Source of the DNA: Saccharibacillus soli
GTDB taxonomy: Bacteria > Bacillota > Bacilli > Paenibacillales > Paenibacillaceae
Length of the DNA stretch: 64,000 nucleotides
Assembly: GCA_002189105.1 (NCBI GenBank)
Contig: NIOB01000001.1
Coordinates: forward strand, 1,240,001 to 1,304,000
Reading direction: 5' to 3'
Shown here: positions 1-8,239 of the stretch, piece by piece
Layout: each line of letters begins with the position of its first letter
Position numbering within the stretch: position 1 is the first letter of the stretch
The notes under the pieces: model-generated
Told to the model about the DNA's origin: nothing
The model's input: only the letters and a program-made list of their open reading frames with translations
Database searches by the model: none
Position numbers and translations under genes: made by a program

Positions 1-1
1 G

Positions 2-1054
2 GAATGCTCTATCGACATCTCGCCACAACACGCCTCGGGAGAGCGTTACTCCCGTCAAATTTTGTTCGGGCCGATCGGCGGAGACGGTCAACGCCGGCTT
101 GCGGAAGCTTCGGTTGCGATTGTCGGCTGCGGGGCACTCGGTTCGGCGATCGCCGAAACGTTGACACGCGCCGGAGTAGGCGAACTGCATCTGGTTGACC
201 GCGATTACGTCGAATGGTCCAATCTTCAGCGGCAGCAGTTGTTCGTCGAGAGCGACGCGGAGCAGATGCTGCCTAAGGTCGAAGCGGCCCGTCTGCGCCT
301 GCTGAAGATCCGTTCCGATCTTGCGCTCCATACGCATTTCGAAGACCTAGATGCTTCGTTGATTCGCAATTTGGCGTCGAAGTGCTCCCTAATCATGGAC
401 GCGACCGATAACTTCGAGACCCGTCTGCTGATAAACGACGCCGCGCTAGAAGCGGGAATCCCTTGGATTTACGGAGCCTGCGTCGGTTCTTCAGGCAGCG
501 TATTTCCGTTCGTGCCGGACCGTTCGGCCTGCTTCCGCTGCCTGCTGCCGACGCTGCCGGCCGTCAACGACACCTGTGACACGGCAGGGATCATCGCTCC
601 CGCCGTGCAGATGACGGCTGCGCTGCAGTGCGCGGAAGCCTTGAAATGGCTGAGCGGTAATCGGGAAGCGCTGCTGACCAAGATTCATCATTTCGACCTG
701 TGGAACGGCTCGCGTTTGGATACAGGGATTGCCCGAATCCGGCAGACGGACTGCCCTTCCTGCGGACCGGAGCCGTCTTATCCGGCGCTCGCCCGCACGA
801 ACCGTTCCGCTTACGCGGCGCTGTGCGGACGCGACACGGTTCAAGTGCTGCCGGACCGGGAACGCCCGGTCTCGCTCGACGACGCGGAACGTATGGCGCG
901 GCGCCTGGGTGAGCCGTTCCGCCGGACGCCGCATTTCGTCGAGTTTCATGCGCTGGGTGCAAGGTTCATTCTGTTTATGAACGGCCGGCTGCTGATCCAC
1001 GGCGCGGCAAGCGTGGAAGAAGGGCGAAGCCTGCACCGGAAAGTGTTCGGATAA
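2..1054 (+). CDS. moeB: ThiF/MoeB-family sulfur-carrier adenylyltransferase (5' partial)
   Basis: Adenylates the C-terminal Gly-Gly of a small sulfur-carrier protein, here most likely the MoaD encoded at 4913-5146, as a first step in making molybdopterin synthase thiocarboxylate. The frame is open from base 2 with no stop. It encodes the family's usual N-terminus (RYSRQILF-GPIG) before a TTG at 62, so that TTG is not the start and the gene begins before the window. Visible features are the Rossmann nucleotide site (GCGALGSAIAE), the VDRDYVEWSNLQRQ segment with its conserved Arg residues, and two CxxC pairs (CFRC and CPSC) expected to bind structural zinc. About 85 residues follow the second CxxC. 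It could serve ThiS instead of MoaD, but the Moco neighbours favour MoaD. Confidence 0.88.
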   Translation, partial: ECSIDISPQHASGERYSRQILFGPIGGDGQRRLAEASVAIVGCGALGSAIAETLTRAGVGELHLVDRDYVEWSNLQRQQLFVESDAEQMLPKVEAARLRLLKIRSDLALHTHFEDLDASLIRNLASKCSLIMDATDNFETRLLINDAALEAGIPWIYGACVGSSGSVFPFVPDRSACFRCLLPTLPAVNDTCDTAGIIAPAVQMTAALQCAEALKWLSGNREALLTKIHHFDLWNGSRLDTGIARIRQTDCPSCGPEPSYPALARTNRSAYAALCGRDTVQVLPDRERPVSLDDAERMARRLGEPFRRTPHFVEFHALGARFILFMNGRLLIHGAASVEEGRSLHRKVFG

Positions 1055-1099
1055 CCGATCGGAAGCCATGAAAAAGAGAACGGACGGAGAGATAAGAAA

Positions 1100-1627
1100 A
1101 TGAGCAGCGAAGAATTCGATACGCCGGAAACGAAAACAAGCAAACCGCCAATCCGATTGGCGGTGCTGACCGTCAGCGATACACGAACCAAAGAAACCGA
1201 CCGCAGCGGTCAAACCGTGATTCGTCTAGCGGAAGAAGCCGGTATCCAAATCGCCGAATATACGATCTGTACGGACGACCAAGAAGCGATTGCTTCGTTG
1301 GTCTCTGGCTGGCTGCTGCATGCCGAAGTCGACGCGATCGTCACGACCGGAGGAACCGGCATCGCGCAGCGCGACGTTACGCTGGAAGCCGTACGTCCGC
1401 TGTTCGACAAAGAAATCGACGGCTTCGGCGAGTTGTTCCGTTACCTGAGCTACGCCGAAGACATCGGCACCAAAGCCGTGCTCAGCCGCGCAGCTGCAGG
1501 ATCGGCGAAAGAGAAGATCATCTTCGCTTTGCCCGGTTCGACCGGAGCCGTAACCTTGGCTATGCGCCGGATCATCCTCCCGGAGATCCGGCATATGATC
1601 CATGAATTGACCAAGCATCGGGAATAG
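1100..1627 (+). CDS. moaB: MoaB/MogA-family molybdopterin adenylyltransferase
   Basis: 175 aa. The family binds molybdopterin and, in MogA-type members, adenylates it before MoeA inserts molybdate. The MoCF_biosynth fold is recognisable: LAVLTVSDTR near residue 22, the glycine-rich TTGGTGI substrate loop, and the late FALPGSTGAV loop. The first ~17 residues are a hydrophilic extension poor in conserved positions. A purine-rich GGAGAG ribosome site precedes the ATG. It starts 45 bp after moeB on the same strand, so the two are probably cotranscribed. A hairpin at 1679-1700 follows. MoaB and MogA cannot be separated confidently by eye; I use moaB as in related Firmicutes. Confidence 0.9.
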   Translation: MSSEEFDTPETKTSKPPIRLAVLTVSDTRTKETDRSGQTVIRLAEEAGIQIAEYTICTDDQEAIASLVSGWLLHAEVDAIVTTGGTGIAQRDVTLEAVRPLFDKEIDGFGELFRYLSYAEDIGTKAVLSRAAAGSAKEKIIFALPGSTGAVTLAMRRIILPEIRHMIHELTKHRE

Positions 1628-1678
1628 CGAGTACCGAGCACAGTGAACGACGGTTGAGAGAATCCTGATTCGGGTTCA

Positions 1679-1700
1679 GCGGCCGGAAATAACCGGCCGC
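1679..1700 (+). terminator. Hairpin downstream of moaB
   Basis: An 8-bp GC-rich stem (GCGGCCGG with CCGGCCGC) closes a six-base A/T loop 52 bp after the moaB stop. The bases that follow are pyrimidine-rich but not a pure T run, so this is a weak candidate for the end of the moeB-moaB transcript. Confidence 0.4.
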
Positions 1701-1713
1701 CATCTTCTTAACC

Positions 1714-1738
1714 ACAAAAAAAGAGCGCTTAGCGCTCT
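1714..1738 (-). terminator. Rho-independent terminator for moaC transcript
   Basis: AGAGCGCT and AGCGCTCT form a tight hairpin at 1722-1738. On the minus strand it is followed directly by a run of seven T (the A run at 1716-1722). This is a classical intrinsic terminator for leftward transcription from moaC, and it places the folded element at 1782-1928 inside the moaC 3' untranslated region. Confidence 0.75.
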
Positions 1739-1781
1739 GGGTGCCGAGAAAGTCTGAAGGTTAGCAAGACTAAAAAGCGGA

Positions 1782-1928
1782 GGGGGAATTCAGTGGAGGT
1801 AAAGACTTTCGGAGAAAGTCACTTCGGAAGCATACACTGATAGCGTTCGCCTTTGAACTTGGAAAGCCACCACTTTAGTTTCATTCAAAACTTTCCAAGT
1901 TCAACAAGCGACCGGAACGAATTCCCCC
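1782..1928. other. Highly structured intergenic element (three-way-junction RNA or dispersed repeat)
   Basis: A 147-nt stretch between the convergent moaB and moaC folds almost completely. The ends form a 10-bp outer helix (1782-1791 with 1919-1928). One branch is closed by AGTG 1792-1795/CACT 1835-1838 and holds a perfect 7-bp hairpin (1804-1810/1814-1820). The other is a long arm: 1844-1848/1915-1919, 1848-1850/1908-1910, then a perfect 14-bp stem 1853-1866/1891-1904. There is no plausible reading frame. It sits about 55 nt past the moaC stop and ahead of a minus-strand terminator. It could be a 3'-UTR-derived small RNA, a mobile palindromic repeat or a messenger-stabilising structure. It does not match the proteobacterial Moco riboswitch layout, which lies 5' of moa genes. 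Confidence 0.55.
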
Positions 1929-1981
1929 CATAGCAACGGGTCTGATTATGCGATTAGGACTTCAAGGCATCCTGAAAAAGT

Positions 1982-2485
1982 TCAGCGTTCTTCTCTCGAA
2001 TAATCGCCGGACTTCCCGCCCGTCTTCTCCATCAGCATCGTCGGCCCGATCACCATGTCTTTGCCGGCCGCTTTGCACATGTCATAAATCGTGAGTGCCG
2101 CGGCGCTGGCGGCCGTCAAGGCTTCCATCTCGACGCCGGTCGGCCCTTTGGTCCGGACGGTGGCGGACAAAAAGATCTCGTACGAAGAAGCCGCTTCGTT
2201 GACCTGCCATTCGAATTCGATGTCTACGCCGCTGAGCATCAGCGGGTGGCACATCGGAATGATCTGCGCCGTGTTCTTGGCGGCCATGATGCCGGCGACC
2301 TGGGCGACGGCCAGCACGTCGCCTTTGCGATTGCCGCCTTCGCGGATCTGGCGGTAGATCGTCTCGTTGACGCGAACGGAAGTCGAAGCGCGGGCAGTCC
2401 GCACCGTTTCGTTTTTCTCCGAAACGTCCACCATGCGCGCGCGGCCTTGTTCGTTAAAATGAGTCAATTCAGTCAAAACCATCAT
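1982..2485 (-). CDS. moaC: Cyclic pyranopterin monophosphate synthase MoaC
   Basis: 167 aa, normal length. MoaC converts the MoaA product (3',8-cyclo-GTP) to cyclic pyranopterin monophosphate. The N-terminal [16 protein letters not shown], the [15 protein letters not shown] active-site segment, [15 protein letters not shown] and the terminal KTGGKSGDY motif are all present. A second ATG one codon downstream is an equal start. It is divergent from moeA with only 55 bp between them, so both promoters must overlap there. It is the only Moco gene on this strand, and its message ends at the terminator at 1714-1738. Confidence 0.96.
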   Translation of the reverse strand: MMVLTELTHFNEQGRARMVDVSEKNETVRTARASTSVRVNETIYRQIREGGNRKGDVLAVAQVAGIMAAKNTAQIIPMCHPLMLSGVDIEFEWQVNEAASSYEIFLSATVRTKGPTGVEMEALTAASAAALTIYDMCKAAGKDMVIGPTMLMEKTGGKSGDYSREER

Positions 2486-2540
2486 CCCTTCATCGGTTCA
2501 AGATGAACCCAGTATAGCATGCGCAAAGGAGAGAAATTCA

Positions 2541-3884
2541 ATGGTCGAAATCAGAACTCCGATTCCCGTAAGCGAAGCGATCGATCGCGTGCAGGCGAAA
2601 GTCCGGCGGCTCGGCAGCGAGAACGTGCCGCTCGAGCAGGCTTATGGCCGCATTTTGGCGAAGCCGCTGATTGCGGCCCACGACGTGCCGGCGTTCGACC
2701 GTTCGCCTTACGACGGCTTCGCAATCCGCGCCGAAGATTCCGCCGCGGCTTCAGGCGAGAACCGGGTCGCTTTCGTCGTAATCGACCATATCGGCGCCGG
2801 CGCGGTCTCGGCGCGCACGCTCGGACCGGGCGAAGCGGTCCGCATCATGACCGGCGCGCAGCTGCCGAAAGGCGCGGACGCCGTCGTCATGCTGGAGCAG
2901 ACTCAGGAAACGCCGATTCCGGAAGCCGTTTTGCGCGCGGCGGATAATCGGACGCGTACGGTCGGAGCCGAACAGACGGAATCGCAGACGGAATCGCAGC
3001 CGACCTCGCCTTCGGCCGCCTTTACGATCCGCAAACCGTTCGCTCCCGGCGAAAACGTCTCGTTTCGCGGCGAAGACATGCGCGAAGGCGAAGAAATCCT
3101 GCCTGAAGGCAGTCTCATCCACCCCGGAACGATCGCTTTGCTGGCGACGTTCGGACATCAAGAAATCGAAGCCGCGAAGCTGCCGGTCGTCGGCATTCTG
3201 GCGACCGGAACCGAACTCTTGGAGCCCGGCGCGGCGCTCGAACCGGGCAAGATCCGCAACAGCAACGGGCCGATGATCGCCGCCCAACTGCGGCGGATGG
3301 GCGTGCCCTGCCGGATGTACGCGGCGGCAGCCGACCGCCTCGACGACATGCTGGACACCGTCCGGCTGGCGCTCGGCGAGACGCACTGCCTCATTACGAC
3401 CGGCGGCGTTTCGGTCGGTGATTTCGATCTGCTGCCGGCCGTCTACGAACGGCTGGGGGCCGAAGTGCTGTTCAACAAGGTCGCCATGCGACCCGGAAGC
3501 GTAACGACCGTCGCCGTGCTGGACGGTCGCTATCTGTTCGGCCTTTCCGGCAATCCTTCCGCCTGTTACACCGGCTTCGAACTGTTCGTGCGGCCCGCGC
3601 TGCTGGCGATGATGGGCGCGGAGAAAATCTATCCGATGCGCACCCGCGCCGTTCTCGGCGAAGATTTGGGGCAAGCCAATCCGTTCGCGCGCTTTATCCG
3701 CGCCGTGTACGACGGCCGGACCGTTCGTCCGGCCGGATTCAACAAGTCGAACGCGGTCTCTTCGATCGGCCGCGGCAATGCCCTGATCCTGCTGCCCGGC
3801 GGAACGCGCGGGTTCGCGGCGGGCGACGAAGTGGACGTGCTGCTGCCCGGCATGGAAGAAGGCCTCGCCGTATGGCAAGCGTGA
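2541..3884 (+). CDS. moeA: Molybdopterin molybdenumtransferase MoeA
   Basis: 447 aa. MoeA inserts molybdate into adenylated molybdopterin, releasing AMP and active Moco. Conserved blocks include PAFDRSPYDGFAI, the GEAVRIMTGAQLPKGADAVVM domain, the MoCF-like TGTELLEPG and TTGGVSVGDFDLLP loops and LSGNPSACYTGFELFVRP. A Gln/Glu/Ser-rich insertion (around residues 145-160, including TESQTESQP) makes it a little longer than most relatives. AAAGGAGAG at 2526-2534 supports the start. It heads a tightly packed operon, and its last 13 bases overlap mobB. Confidence 0.96.
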   Translation: MVEIRTPIPVSEAIDRVQAKVRRLGSENVPLEQAYGRILAKPLIAAHDVPAFDRSPYDGFAIRAEDSAAASGENRVAFVVIDHIGAGAVSARTLGPGEAVRIMTGAQLPKGADAVVMLEQTQETPIPEAVLRAADNRTRTVGAEQTESQTESQPTSPSAAFTIRKPFAPGENVSFRGEDMREGEEILPEGSLIHPGTIALLATFGHQEIEAAKLPVVGILATGTELLEPGAALEPGKIRNSNGPMIAAQLRRMGVPCRMYAAAADRLDDMLDTVRLALGETHCLITTGGVSVGDFDLLPAVYERLGAEVLFNKVAMRPGSVTTVAVLDGRYLFGLSGNPSACYTGFELFVRPALLAMMGAEKIYPMRTRAVLGEDLGQANPFARFIRAVYDGRTVRPAGFNKSNAVSSIGRGNALILLPGGTRGFAAGDEVDVLLPGMEEGLAVWQA

Positions 3885-4483
3885 AGCGGCTTCAGGTCGT
3901 CGGATTCAAGAACAGCGGCAAAACGACGCTGACCGAACGCCTGCTGCATCTGGCCGCCGAGCGCGGACTTCGAGCCTCGGCGATCAAGCATCACGGGCAC
4001 GGCGGAGCGCCCGAACCGCCTCCGGGCGATACCGACGCTTCGCGGTTCTTCGCGGCGGGAGCCGCCAGTTCGCTGGTGGTCGGCGGCGGCGTTCTGCTGC
4101 TGCAAGGCCGAGAGCCGAGCGGCGGGCGGGATGCCCATAGAGAAGCCGGCCGCGAAGAAAACGAACTGGATCGGCTGATCCGATTGACGGAAGCGTATGC
4201 CGACCCGGATCTCGTATTGATCGAAGGTTTCAAGCAGGCGGCTTACGACAAGATCGTGCTGCTTCGCTCGGAAGAAGATCTGCCGGAGCTGCTTCGGCTG
4301 CCGGGCATTCGATTGATAATCGTACCGGACGAAGAATTAAGATCGATACTGAAAAACCGGCAAGCGCAAAGGGCGGAAGTTTCCCGAGTCGGCGCATTGA
4401 CCCTGCTGCATAGAGAAGACGCGGACGGAATTGCGAATTGGTTCGGCCGCTGGCTGAAAGGAGAACGGGATGAAACCTTATGA
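3872..4483 (+). CDS. mobB: Molybdopterin-guanine dinucleotide biosynthesis adapter MobB
   Basis: 203 aa P-loop protein that assists MobA in forming the guanine-dinucleotide cofactor. The N-terminus (VVGFKNSGKTTLTERLL) is the Walker A site, followed by the SAIKHHGH motif, a DTDASRFFAAGA segment and VLIEGFK, the last being the Walker B-like strand of the family. The ATG lies inside the moeA 3' end (13-base overlap) and the 3' end overlaps moaE by 14 bases, indicating translational coupling. MobB is usually dispensable; together with MobA it implies that a bis-MGD enzyme is encoded elsewhere. Confidence 0.93.
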   Translation: MASVKRLQVVGFKNSGKTTLTERLLHLAAERGLRASAIKHHGHGGAPEPPPGDTDASRFFAAGAASSLVVGGGVLLLQGREPSGGRDAHREAGREENELDRLIRLTEAYADPDLVLIEGFKQAAYDKIVLLRSEEDLPELLRLPGIRLIIVPDEELRSILKNRQAQRAEVSRVGALTLLHREDADGIANWFGRWLKGERDETL

Positions 4484-4916
4484 AATCGTAACGGAACCGC
4501 TCGATCCGCAGCGCTACGCGGATTATGTCCTGCGTCCGGAAGCCGGAGCGGTGACGCTGTTTACCGGACACGTGCGCGAATGGACGCGAGGCATTCGCAC
4601 GTTGTATCTGGCGTACGAAGCTTATGTGCCGATGGCCGAGAAGATGCTCACGCGGATCGGCGAAGAGATCGAGAGCAAATGGCCGGGCACTCGGACGGCT
4701 ATTGCCCATCGGATCGGAGAACTGCGGATCGGCGAGATCGCGGTGGTCATCGCAGTATCGTCCCCGCACCGCAAAGACGCGTACGAAGCGAACGAATACG
4801 CGATCGAACGAATCAAAGAGGCCGTGCCGGTCTGGAAAAAAGAAATCTGGGAAGACGGCACGGAATGGATCGGCGATCAACGCAAAAAACCGGACACGCA
4901 AGGAGAGAAGCCATGA
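4470..4916 (+). CDS. moaE: Molybdopterin synthase large subunit MoaE
   Basis: 148 aa, typical length. With the MoaD thiocarboxylate it transfers sulfur to cyclic pyranopterin monophosphate to give molybdopterin. Characteristic segments are GAVTLFTGHVREWTRG, LYLAYEAYVPMAEKM, IAHRIGELRIGEIAVVIAVSS and PHRKDAYEANEYAIERIK, with the WKKEIWEDG lysines that line the active site. GGAGAACGGG precedes the start. Its TGA overlaps the moaD ATG (ATGA), as expected for two subunits made in equal amounts. Confidence 0.95.
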   Translation: MKPYEIVTEPLDPQRYADYVLRPEAGAVTLFTGHVREWTRGIRTLYLAYEAYVPMAEKMLTRIGEEIESKWPGTRTAIAHRIGELRIGEIAVVIAVSSPHRKDAYEANEYAIERIKEAVPVWKKEIWEDGTEWIGDQRKKPDTQGEKP

Positions 4917-5146
4917 TTACGCTGCTGTATTTTGCCGGCCTGCGCGAAGCGACGGGCCGGGCGCAGGAAGAAGCCGATCTCGACGGCAAAACGGTCGCCG
5001 AGCTGATTGCTTGGGTCGGCGAACGCTATCCGCATCTGCCTTTGGAAGCCGTCAGAGTTGCGATCAACGAAGAATACGCGCCGGAGAGCGACGTGCTGCA
5101 AGAAGGCGACATCGCGGCGCTAATCCCGCCGGTGAGCGGAGGATGA
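4913..5146 (+). CDS. moaD: Molybdopterin synthase sulfur carrier subunit MoaD
   Basis: 77 aa ubiquitin-like sulfur carrier. It begins MITLLYFAGLREATG and ends in the obligatory Gly-Gly (IPPVSGG), which is adenylated by MoeB-type enzymes and converted to a thiocarboxylate. The frame stays open far upstream inside moaE, but the real start is the ATG at 4913: it has AAGGAGAG just upstream, gives the family length, and forms an ATGA overlap with the moaE stop. Its own stop forms another ATGA overlap with mobA. Confidence 0.95.
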   Translation: MITLLYFAGLREATGRAQEEADLDGKTVAELIAWVGERYPHLPLEAVRVAINEEYAPESDVLQEGDIAALIPPVSGG

Positions 5147-5754
5147 CGAAGGCCGACGGGCAGCCCGAAGACCTGGCCGAGCGGACGGTCGGCATCCTGC
5201 TGGCGGGCGGTTTGTCCAGACGGTACGGATCGCCGAAAGCCTTTGCAAGGTACGAAGGCCGATTGTTTCACGAACGGGCTTACGAAGCGCTGAGCGCCGC
5301 CTGCGGCCGCGTTGCCGTGTCGTCCGCCGCAAGTCTGGCCGAGCGGTTTCCCGACGCCTACGACGTGCAGGTCGATCTGCATGAAATCGCGGGCCGCGGA
5401 CCGCTCGCCGGCATCTGCACGGTCATGCGCCGGATTCCCGCCGAACGTTATCTCGTGCTTCCGTGCGATATGCCGCGCGTCGAACCGCGAACGATCCGGC
5501 GTCTGACCGAACTGGCGGAAGCGCATAACGAAGCCGATGTCGTCGCCGTCGCCGTAAGCGCCGGAGAGACTTTTCTTCCGCTGCTCGGCGTATGGCGAAC
5601 GGGATTGGCCGACGTTCTGGAACAAGAAATCTCGGCCGATCGGTTATCGGTCATGAAACTGCTGGCGAAGCTGAATACCGTCTGGCTGGACGCTTCGCGG
5701 CTTGACGAAGACCTCCGCGTTTTCGATAATTTCAATACGCCGGACGCGCACTGA
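5143..5754 (+). CDS. mobA: Molybdenum cofactor guanylyltransferase MobA
   Basis: 203 aa. It transfers GMP from GTP to Mo-molybdopterin, giving the guanine-dinucleotide cofactor. The signature ILLAGGLSRRYGSPKAF near residues 18-34 is the LAGGxSxRxGxxK nucleotidyltransferase motif. AGRGPLAGI and LVLPCDMPRV supply the GPL loop and the metal-binding Asp. Much of the upstream open frame is an artefact; the ATG at 5143 overlaps the moaD stop (ATGA) behind GAGCGGAGG. A 30-bp gap separates it from moaA. Confidence 0.94.
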   Translation: MTKADGQPEDLAERTVGILLAGGLSRRYGSPKAFARYEGRLFHERAYEALSAACGRVAVSSAASLAERFPDAYDVQVDLHEIAGRGPLAGICTVMRRIPAERYLVLPCDMPRVEPRTIRRLTELAEAHNEADVVAVAVSAGETFLPLLGVWRTGLADVLEQEISADRLSVMKLLAKLNTVWLDASRLDEDLRVFDNFNTPDAH

Positions 5755-5784
5755 AGCGGAATCGGCAGGAGAGGAGGAGAAGCC

Positions 5785-6807
5785 ATGAATACCCGCCATC
5801 AGACGCCGACCGACCGGCTTCGCCGGCCGATCCGCGATCTTCGCATCTCGGTCACCGACCGCTGCAATTTCCGCTGCACCTACTGCATGCCCAAAGAGAT
5901 CTTCGGCGACGATTACGCCTTCATGCCCAAAAGCGAGCTGCTGACGTTTGAAGAAATCGAACGCCTCACCCGCATTTTCGCTTCGATCGGCGTCAAAAAG
6001 ATTCGTCTGACCGGAGGAGAACCGCTGCTGCGCAGAGGCATGCCGGATCTCGTCTCGCGCGTACTTCAGGTAGAAGGCGTAGAGGACGTCGGATTGACGA
6101 CCAACGGCTTGCTGCTTGGCGCCAACGCGCAGCCGTTATACGAAGCGGGTCTGCGGCGGCTGAACGTTAGTCTGGACGCGCTCGATCCCGAATTGTTCGG
6201 CCGCTTGAACGGACGAGGCATCGATTCGGCGCAGATTCTGCGGCAGATCGATCTGGCGCGCGAAGTCGGCTTCGAAGTGAAAGTCAACATGGTCGTGCAA
6301 AAAGGAGCCAACGACGGAGAAATCCTGCCGATGGCCGCTTATTTCAAAGACCGCGGCATCACGCTGCGTTTTATCGAATTCATGGACGTGGGCAACGATA
6401 ACGGCTGGAGCTTCAAACGCGTGGTCACCAAAAAAGAGATTTACGAACAGCTTCGCGCCGCTCACGAACTGGAAGCCGTCGAACCCGACTACTTCGGTGA
6501 AGTCGCTTCCCGTTATCGCTACCGGGGAACGGGTACGGAAGTCGGGTTTATCACATCCGTCTCCGAATCGTTCTGCTCGTCCTGCACGAGAGCGCGGCTG
6601 TCTTCGAACGGGATCTTCTATACCTGCCTGTTCGCTTCGAGCGGATTCGATCTGCGCGAGCCGCTGCGCGGCGGAGCGAGCGACGACGAGATCCGCTCCG
6701 CGATCGTCGGCGTCTGGGAGCGGCGCGCCGATCGGTACTCGGACGAACGTACGGAACAGACGGCGAAGAACCGCAAGAAGATCAACATGTCTTACATCGG
6801 CGGTTGA
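5785..6807 (+). CDS. moaA: GTP 3',8-cyclase MoaA (radical SAM)
   Basis: 340 aa. It catalyses the first Moco step, GTP to 3',8-cyclo-7,8-dihydro-GTP, using two [4Fe-4S] clusters. The radical-SAM triad CNFRCTYC lies at residues 27-34, [10 protein letters not shown] is the SAM-binding loop, and [15 protein letters not shown] with a later Cys (FYTCLF) supplies the C-terminal cluster. The last residues MSYIGG keep the Gly-Gly tail essential in this family. AGGAGAGGAGGAG precedes the ATG. It is the last gene of the moeA operon and is followed by a strong terminator. Confidence 0.97.
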   Translation: MNTRHQTPTDRLRRPIRDLRISVTDRCNFRCTYCMPKEIFGDDYAFMPKSELLTFEEIERLTRIFASIGVKKIRLTGGEPLLRRGMPDLVSRVLQVEGVEDVGLTTNGLLLGANAQPLYEAGLRRLNVSLDALDPELFGRLNGRGIDSAQILRQIDLAREVGFEVKVNMVVQKGANDGEILPMAAYFKDRGITLRFIEFMDVGNDNGWSFKRVVTKKEIYEQLRAAHELEAVEPDYFGEVASRYRYRGTGTEVGFITSVSESFCSSCTRARLSSNGIFYTCLFASSGFDLREPLRGGASDDEIRSAIVGVWERRADRYSDERTEQTAKNRKKINMSYIGG

Positions 6808-6856
6808 GCACAAACGAAGCTTCGGCAGGATGACCCTCCGAAGCTCGGCTGCAATC

Positions 6857-6896
6857 AAAAAAGCGGTTTTCCCGACGTCGGGAAAACCGCTTTTTT
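6857..6896. terminator. Bidirectional terminator after moaA
   Basis: A perfect 20-bp inverted repeat flanked by A6 and T6 (cores GCGGTTTTCCCGAC and GTCGGGAAAACCGC). It works in both directions, ending the moaA operon on + and the small gene at 6969-7211 on -. Confidence 0.92.
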
Positions 6897-6968
6897 GGGG
6901 TACGCAGCAGCCGAAAAAGTCGCTGCGCGCCGCCCCTCTTTGTTTCCTCATTTTGTTTCCTCATGTCG

Positions 6969-7211
6969 TCAGCTATTGATCGAAGGGGTCTGTCCGTCGT
7001 TTTTGGCGGCGTCGAAATTCCCGTCGCCCACCCGGCGGCGAATCTCTTCTTCCGACAAGCGCTTGACGATGGGTCCGTTTGCGATTTCGCCGCTTCCCGC
7101 AGCCTCCGTCCGTTCATGCTTCGCAAATTCCGCATTGATGCGGCGTCCGACTTCTTCACGTTCTTCTCTCGTCATGAATTCCGTGTCCTGCGGTCTGCCT
7201 TCGTTCGCCAT
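6969..7211 (-). CDS. Small hydrophilic protein of unknown function
   Basis: 80 aa, strongly charged, no signal peptide or membrane segment and no family I recognise. The likely start is the ATG at 7211 (MANEGRPQDTEFMT...), because GGGGAGGCG lies just upstream; the open frame continues further up without a convincing start. The middle (MTREEREEVGRRINAEFAKHE) looks like one amphipathic helix, and the RLSEEEIRRRVGDGNFD segment another. It stands alone between the moaA terminator and the divergent amino-acid transporter. Real but unassigned. Confidence 0.6.
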   Translation of the reverse strand: MANEGRPQDTEFMTREEREEVGRRINAEFAKHERTEAAGSGEIANGPIVKRLSEEEIRRRVGDGNFDAAKNDGQTPSINS

Positions 7212-7401
7212 CGTTCGCGCCTCCCCGGTTCGACATCCCATTTTTAGTCGATAAGAGTTCGATTGCTTCTCTATCCGAATTACCCGATTACGTGACGCCT
7301 TGAACCTGAAGACCGGGTCTGCAGTGCTGACAAGCCGGGTGAGTTCCTTTCCAAAGTTTGGGTAAGTAAGACTTGACCCATCGAGGAAAGGAGATGCGCC
7401 C

Positions 7402-8208
7402 ATGCACATTCTGGGAAGAAGAATACGCCTTTTGCTGCTGGCCTCGGCGCTGCTGGCGCTGACGTTGTCTGGCTGCGGCAGCAGCGAGCGGTCCGAGGGA
7501 GGAACGGGCCTGCTGAACGACGACAAGTTCGTATTCACCGCTTCCGGCGAATTTCGCCCGTTTAGCTATCTGAACGACGATCTCACCATGTCAGGCTTCG
7601 ATATCGAGGTCGGCAACGCGATCGCAAAGGAACTCGGCGTCGAACCGGTAGCCAAGCGCATGAAGATGGTCGGTCTGGTCGAAGGCGTCAAGAACGGGCG
7701 CGCCGACGCGGCGGTCGCCAGCTTGACGATCAACGATCTCCGTGCCAAGCATGTTCTGTTCTCCACGCCGTATTATTACTCGGGACCTCAGATTTTCACC
7801 CGTCCCGACAGTCCGATTCGGACCACGGACGACCTGAAGGGCAAAGAAGTGGCCGTCGCCAAAGGAACGAGTTATCTCGACATCGCCAAACGCTATACCG
7901 GCAACGTCAAGACGTACGACAGCGACATAACGGCGCTTCAAGCTCTGGCCGATGGACGCCACGACGCGGTCATTACCGATTTCGTGACCGGACGCACTAC
8001 GATCCAAGAAGGCTTCGCCGTCGAAGAACGGCAGTTGATCGAACGCAGCGAGCAGGCAGTCGTTGTGCCGACGGACAATCCGGTTCTGCTCAAACGAATC
8101 AACGAAGCGATCGACAAACTGCGGGCGGACGGCACGTTGAAGAAAATCAGCGAAGAATATTTCGGAGAAGACATCACGACCGAACCGGAAGCCGCAGCTT
8201 CCAAGTGA
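7402..8208 (+). CDS. Amino-acid ABC transporter substrate-binding lipoprotein
   Basis: 268 aa. An N-terminal signal peptide with lipobox LSGC (acylated Cys25) anchors it outside the membrane. The rest is a family 3 solute-binding protein for polar amino acids: FTASGEFRPFSYLNDD, SGFDIEVGNAIAKELG, the RADAAVASLTI segment and KGKEVAVAKGTSYLDIAK. Cystine, arginine or glutamine is possible; the sequence alone does not decide. AGGAAAGGAG precedes the ATG. The permease starts 31 bp later and the ATPase follows, giving a complete importer. The ~190 bp upstream shows no riboswitch I recognise. Confidence 0.9.
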   Translation: MHILGRRIRLLLLASALLALTLSGCGSSERSEGGTGLLNDDKFVFTASGEFRPFSYLNDDLTMSGFDIEVGNAIAKELGVEPVAKRMKMVGLVEGVKNGRADAAVASLTINDLRAKHVLFSTPYYYSGPQIFTRPDSPIRTTDDLKGKEVAVAKGTSYLDIAKRYTGNVKTYDSDITALQALADGRHDAVITDFVTGRTTIQEGFAVEERQLIERSEQAVVVPTDNPVLLKRINEAIDKLRADGTLKKISEEYFGEDITTEPEAAASK

Positions 8209-8239
8209 TCGTTATATCCGACAGAAGGGAAGTGCATGC

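Noticed and set aside
1740-1980. Moco riboswitch
   Set aside because: The known motif lies in 5' untranslated regions of Moco genes, mainly in Proteobacteria. This element is 3' of both neighbouring genes and has a different fold.
2751-3878. 375-aa open frame on the minus strand opposite moeA
   Set aside because: A GC-rich shadow of moeA: Arg/Gly/Gln-rich composition, no motif, no ribosome site. Similar long antisense frames at 491-1213, 5026-5625, 12388-13218 and 50600-51544 were rejected for the same reason.
4624-5142. N-terminal extension of mobA to 376 aa
   Set aside because: The extra ~170 residues are Arg/Ser-rich out-of-frame readings of moaE and moaD. The ATG at 5143 gives the family start and an ATGA overlap.
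7212-7401. Riboswitch (S-box or lysine type) before the amino-acid importer
   Set aside because: Some local complementarity exists, but no conserved core sequence of any class I know and no terminator hairpin.
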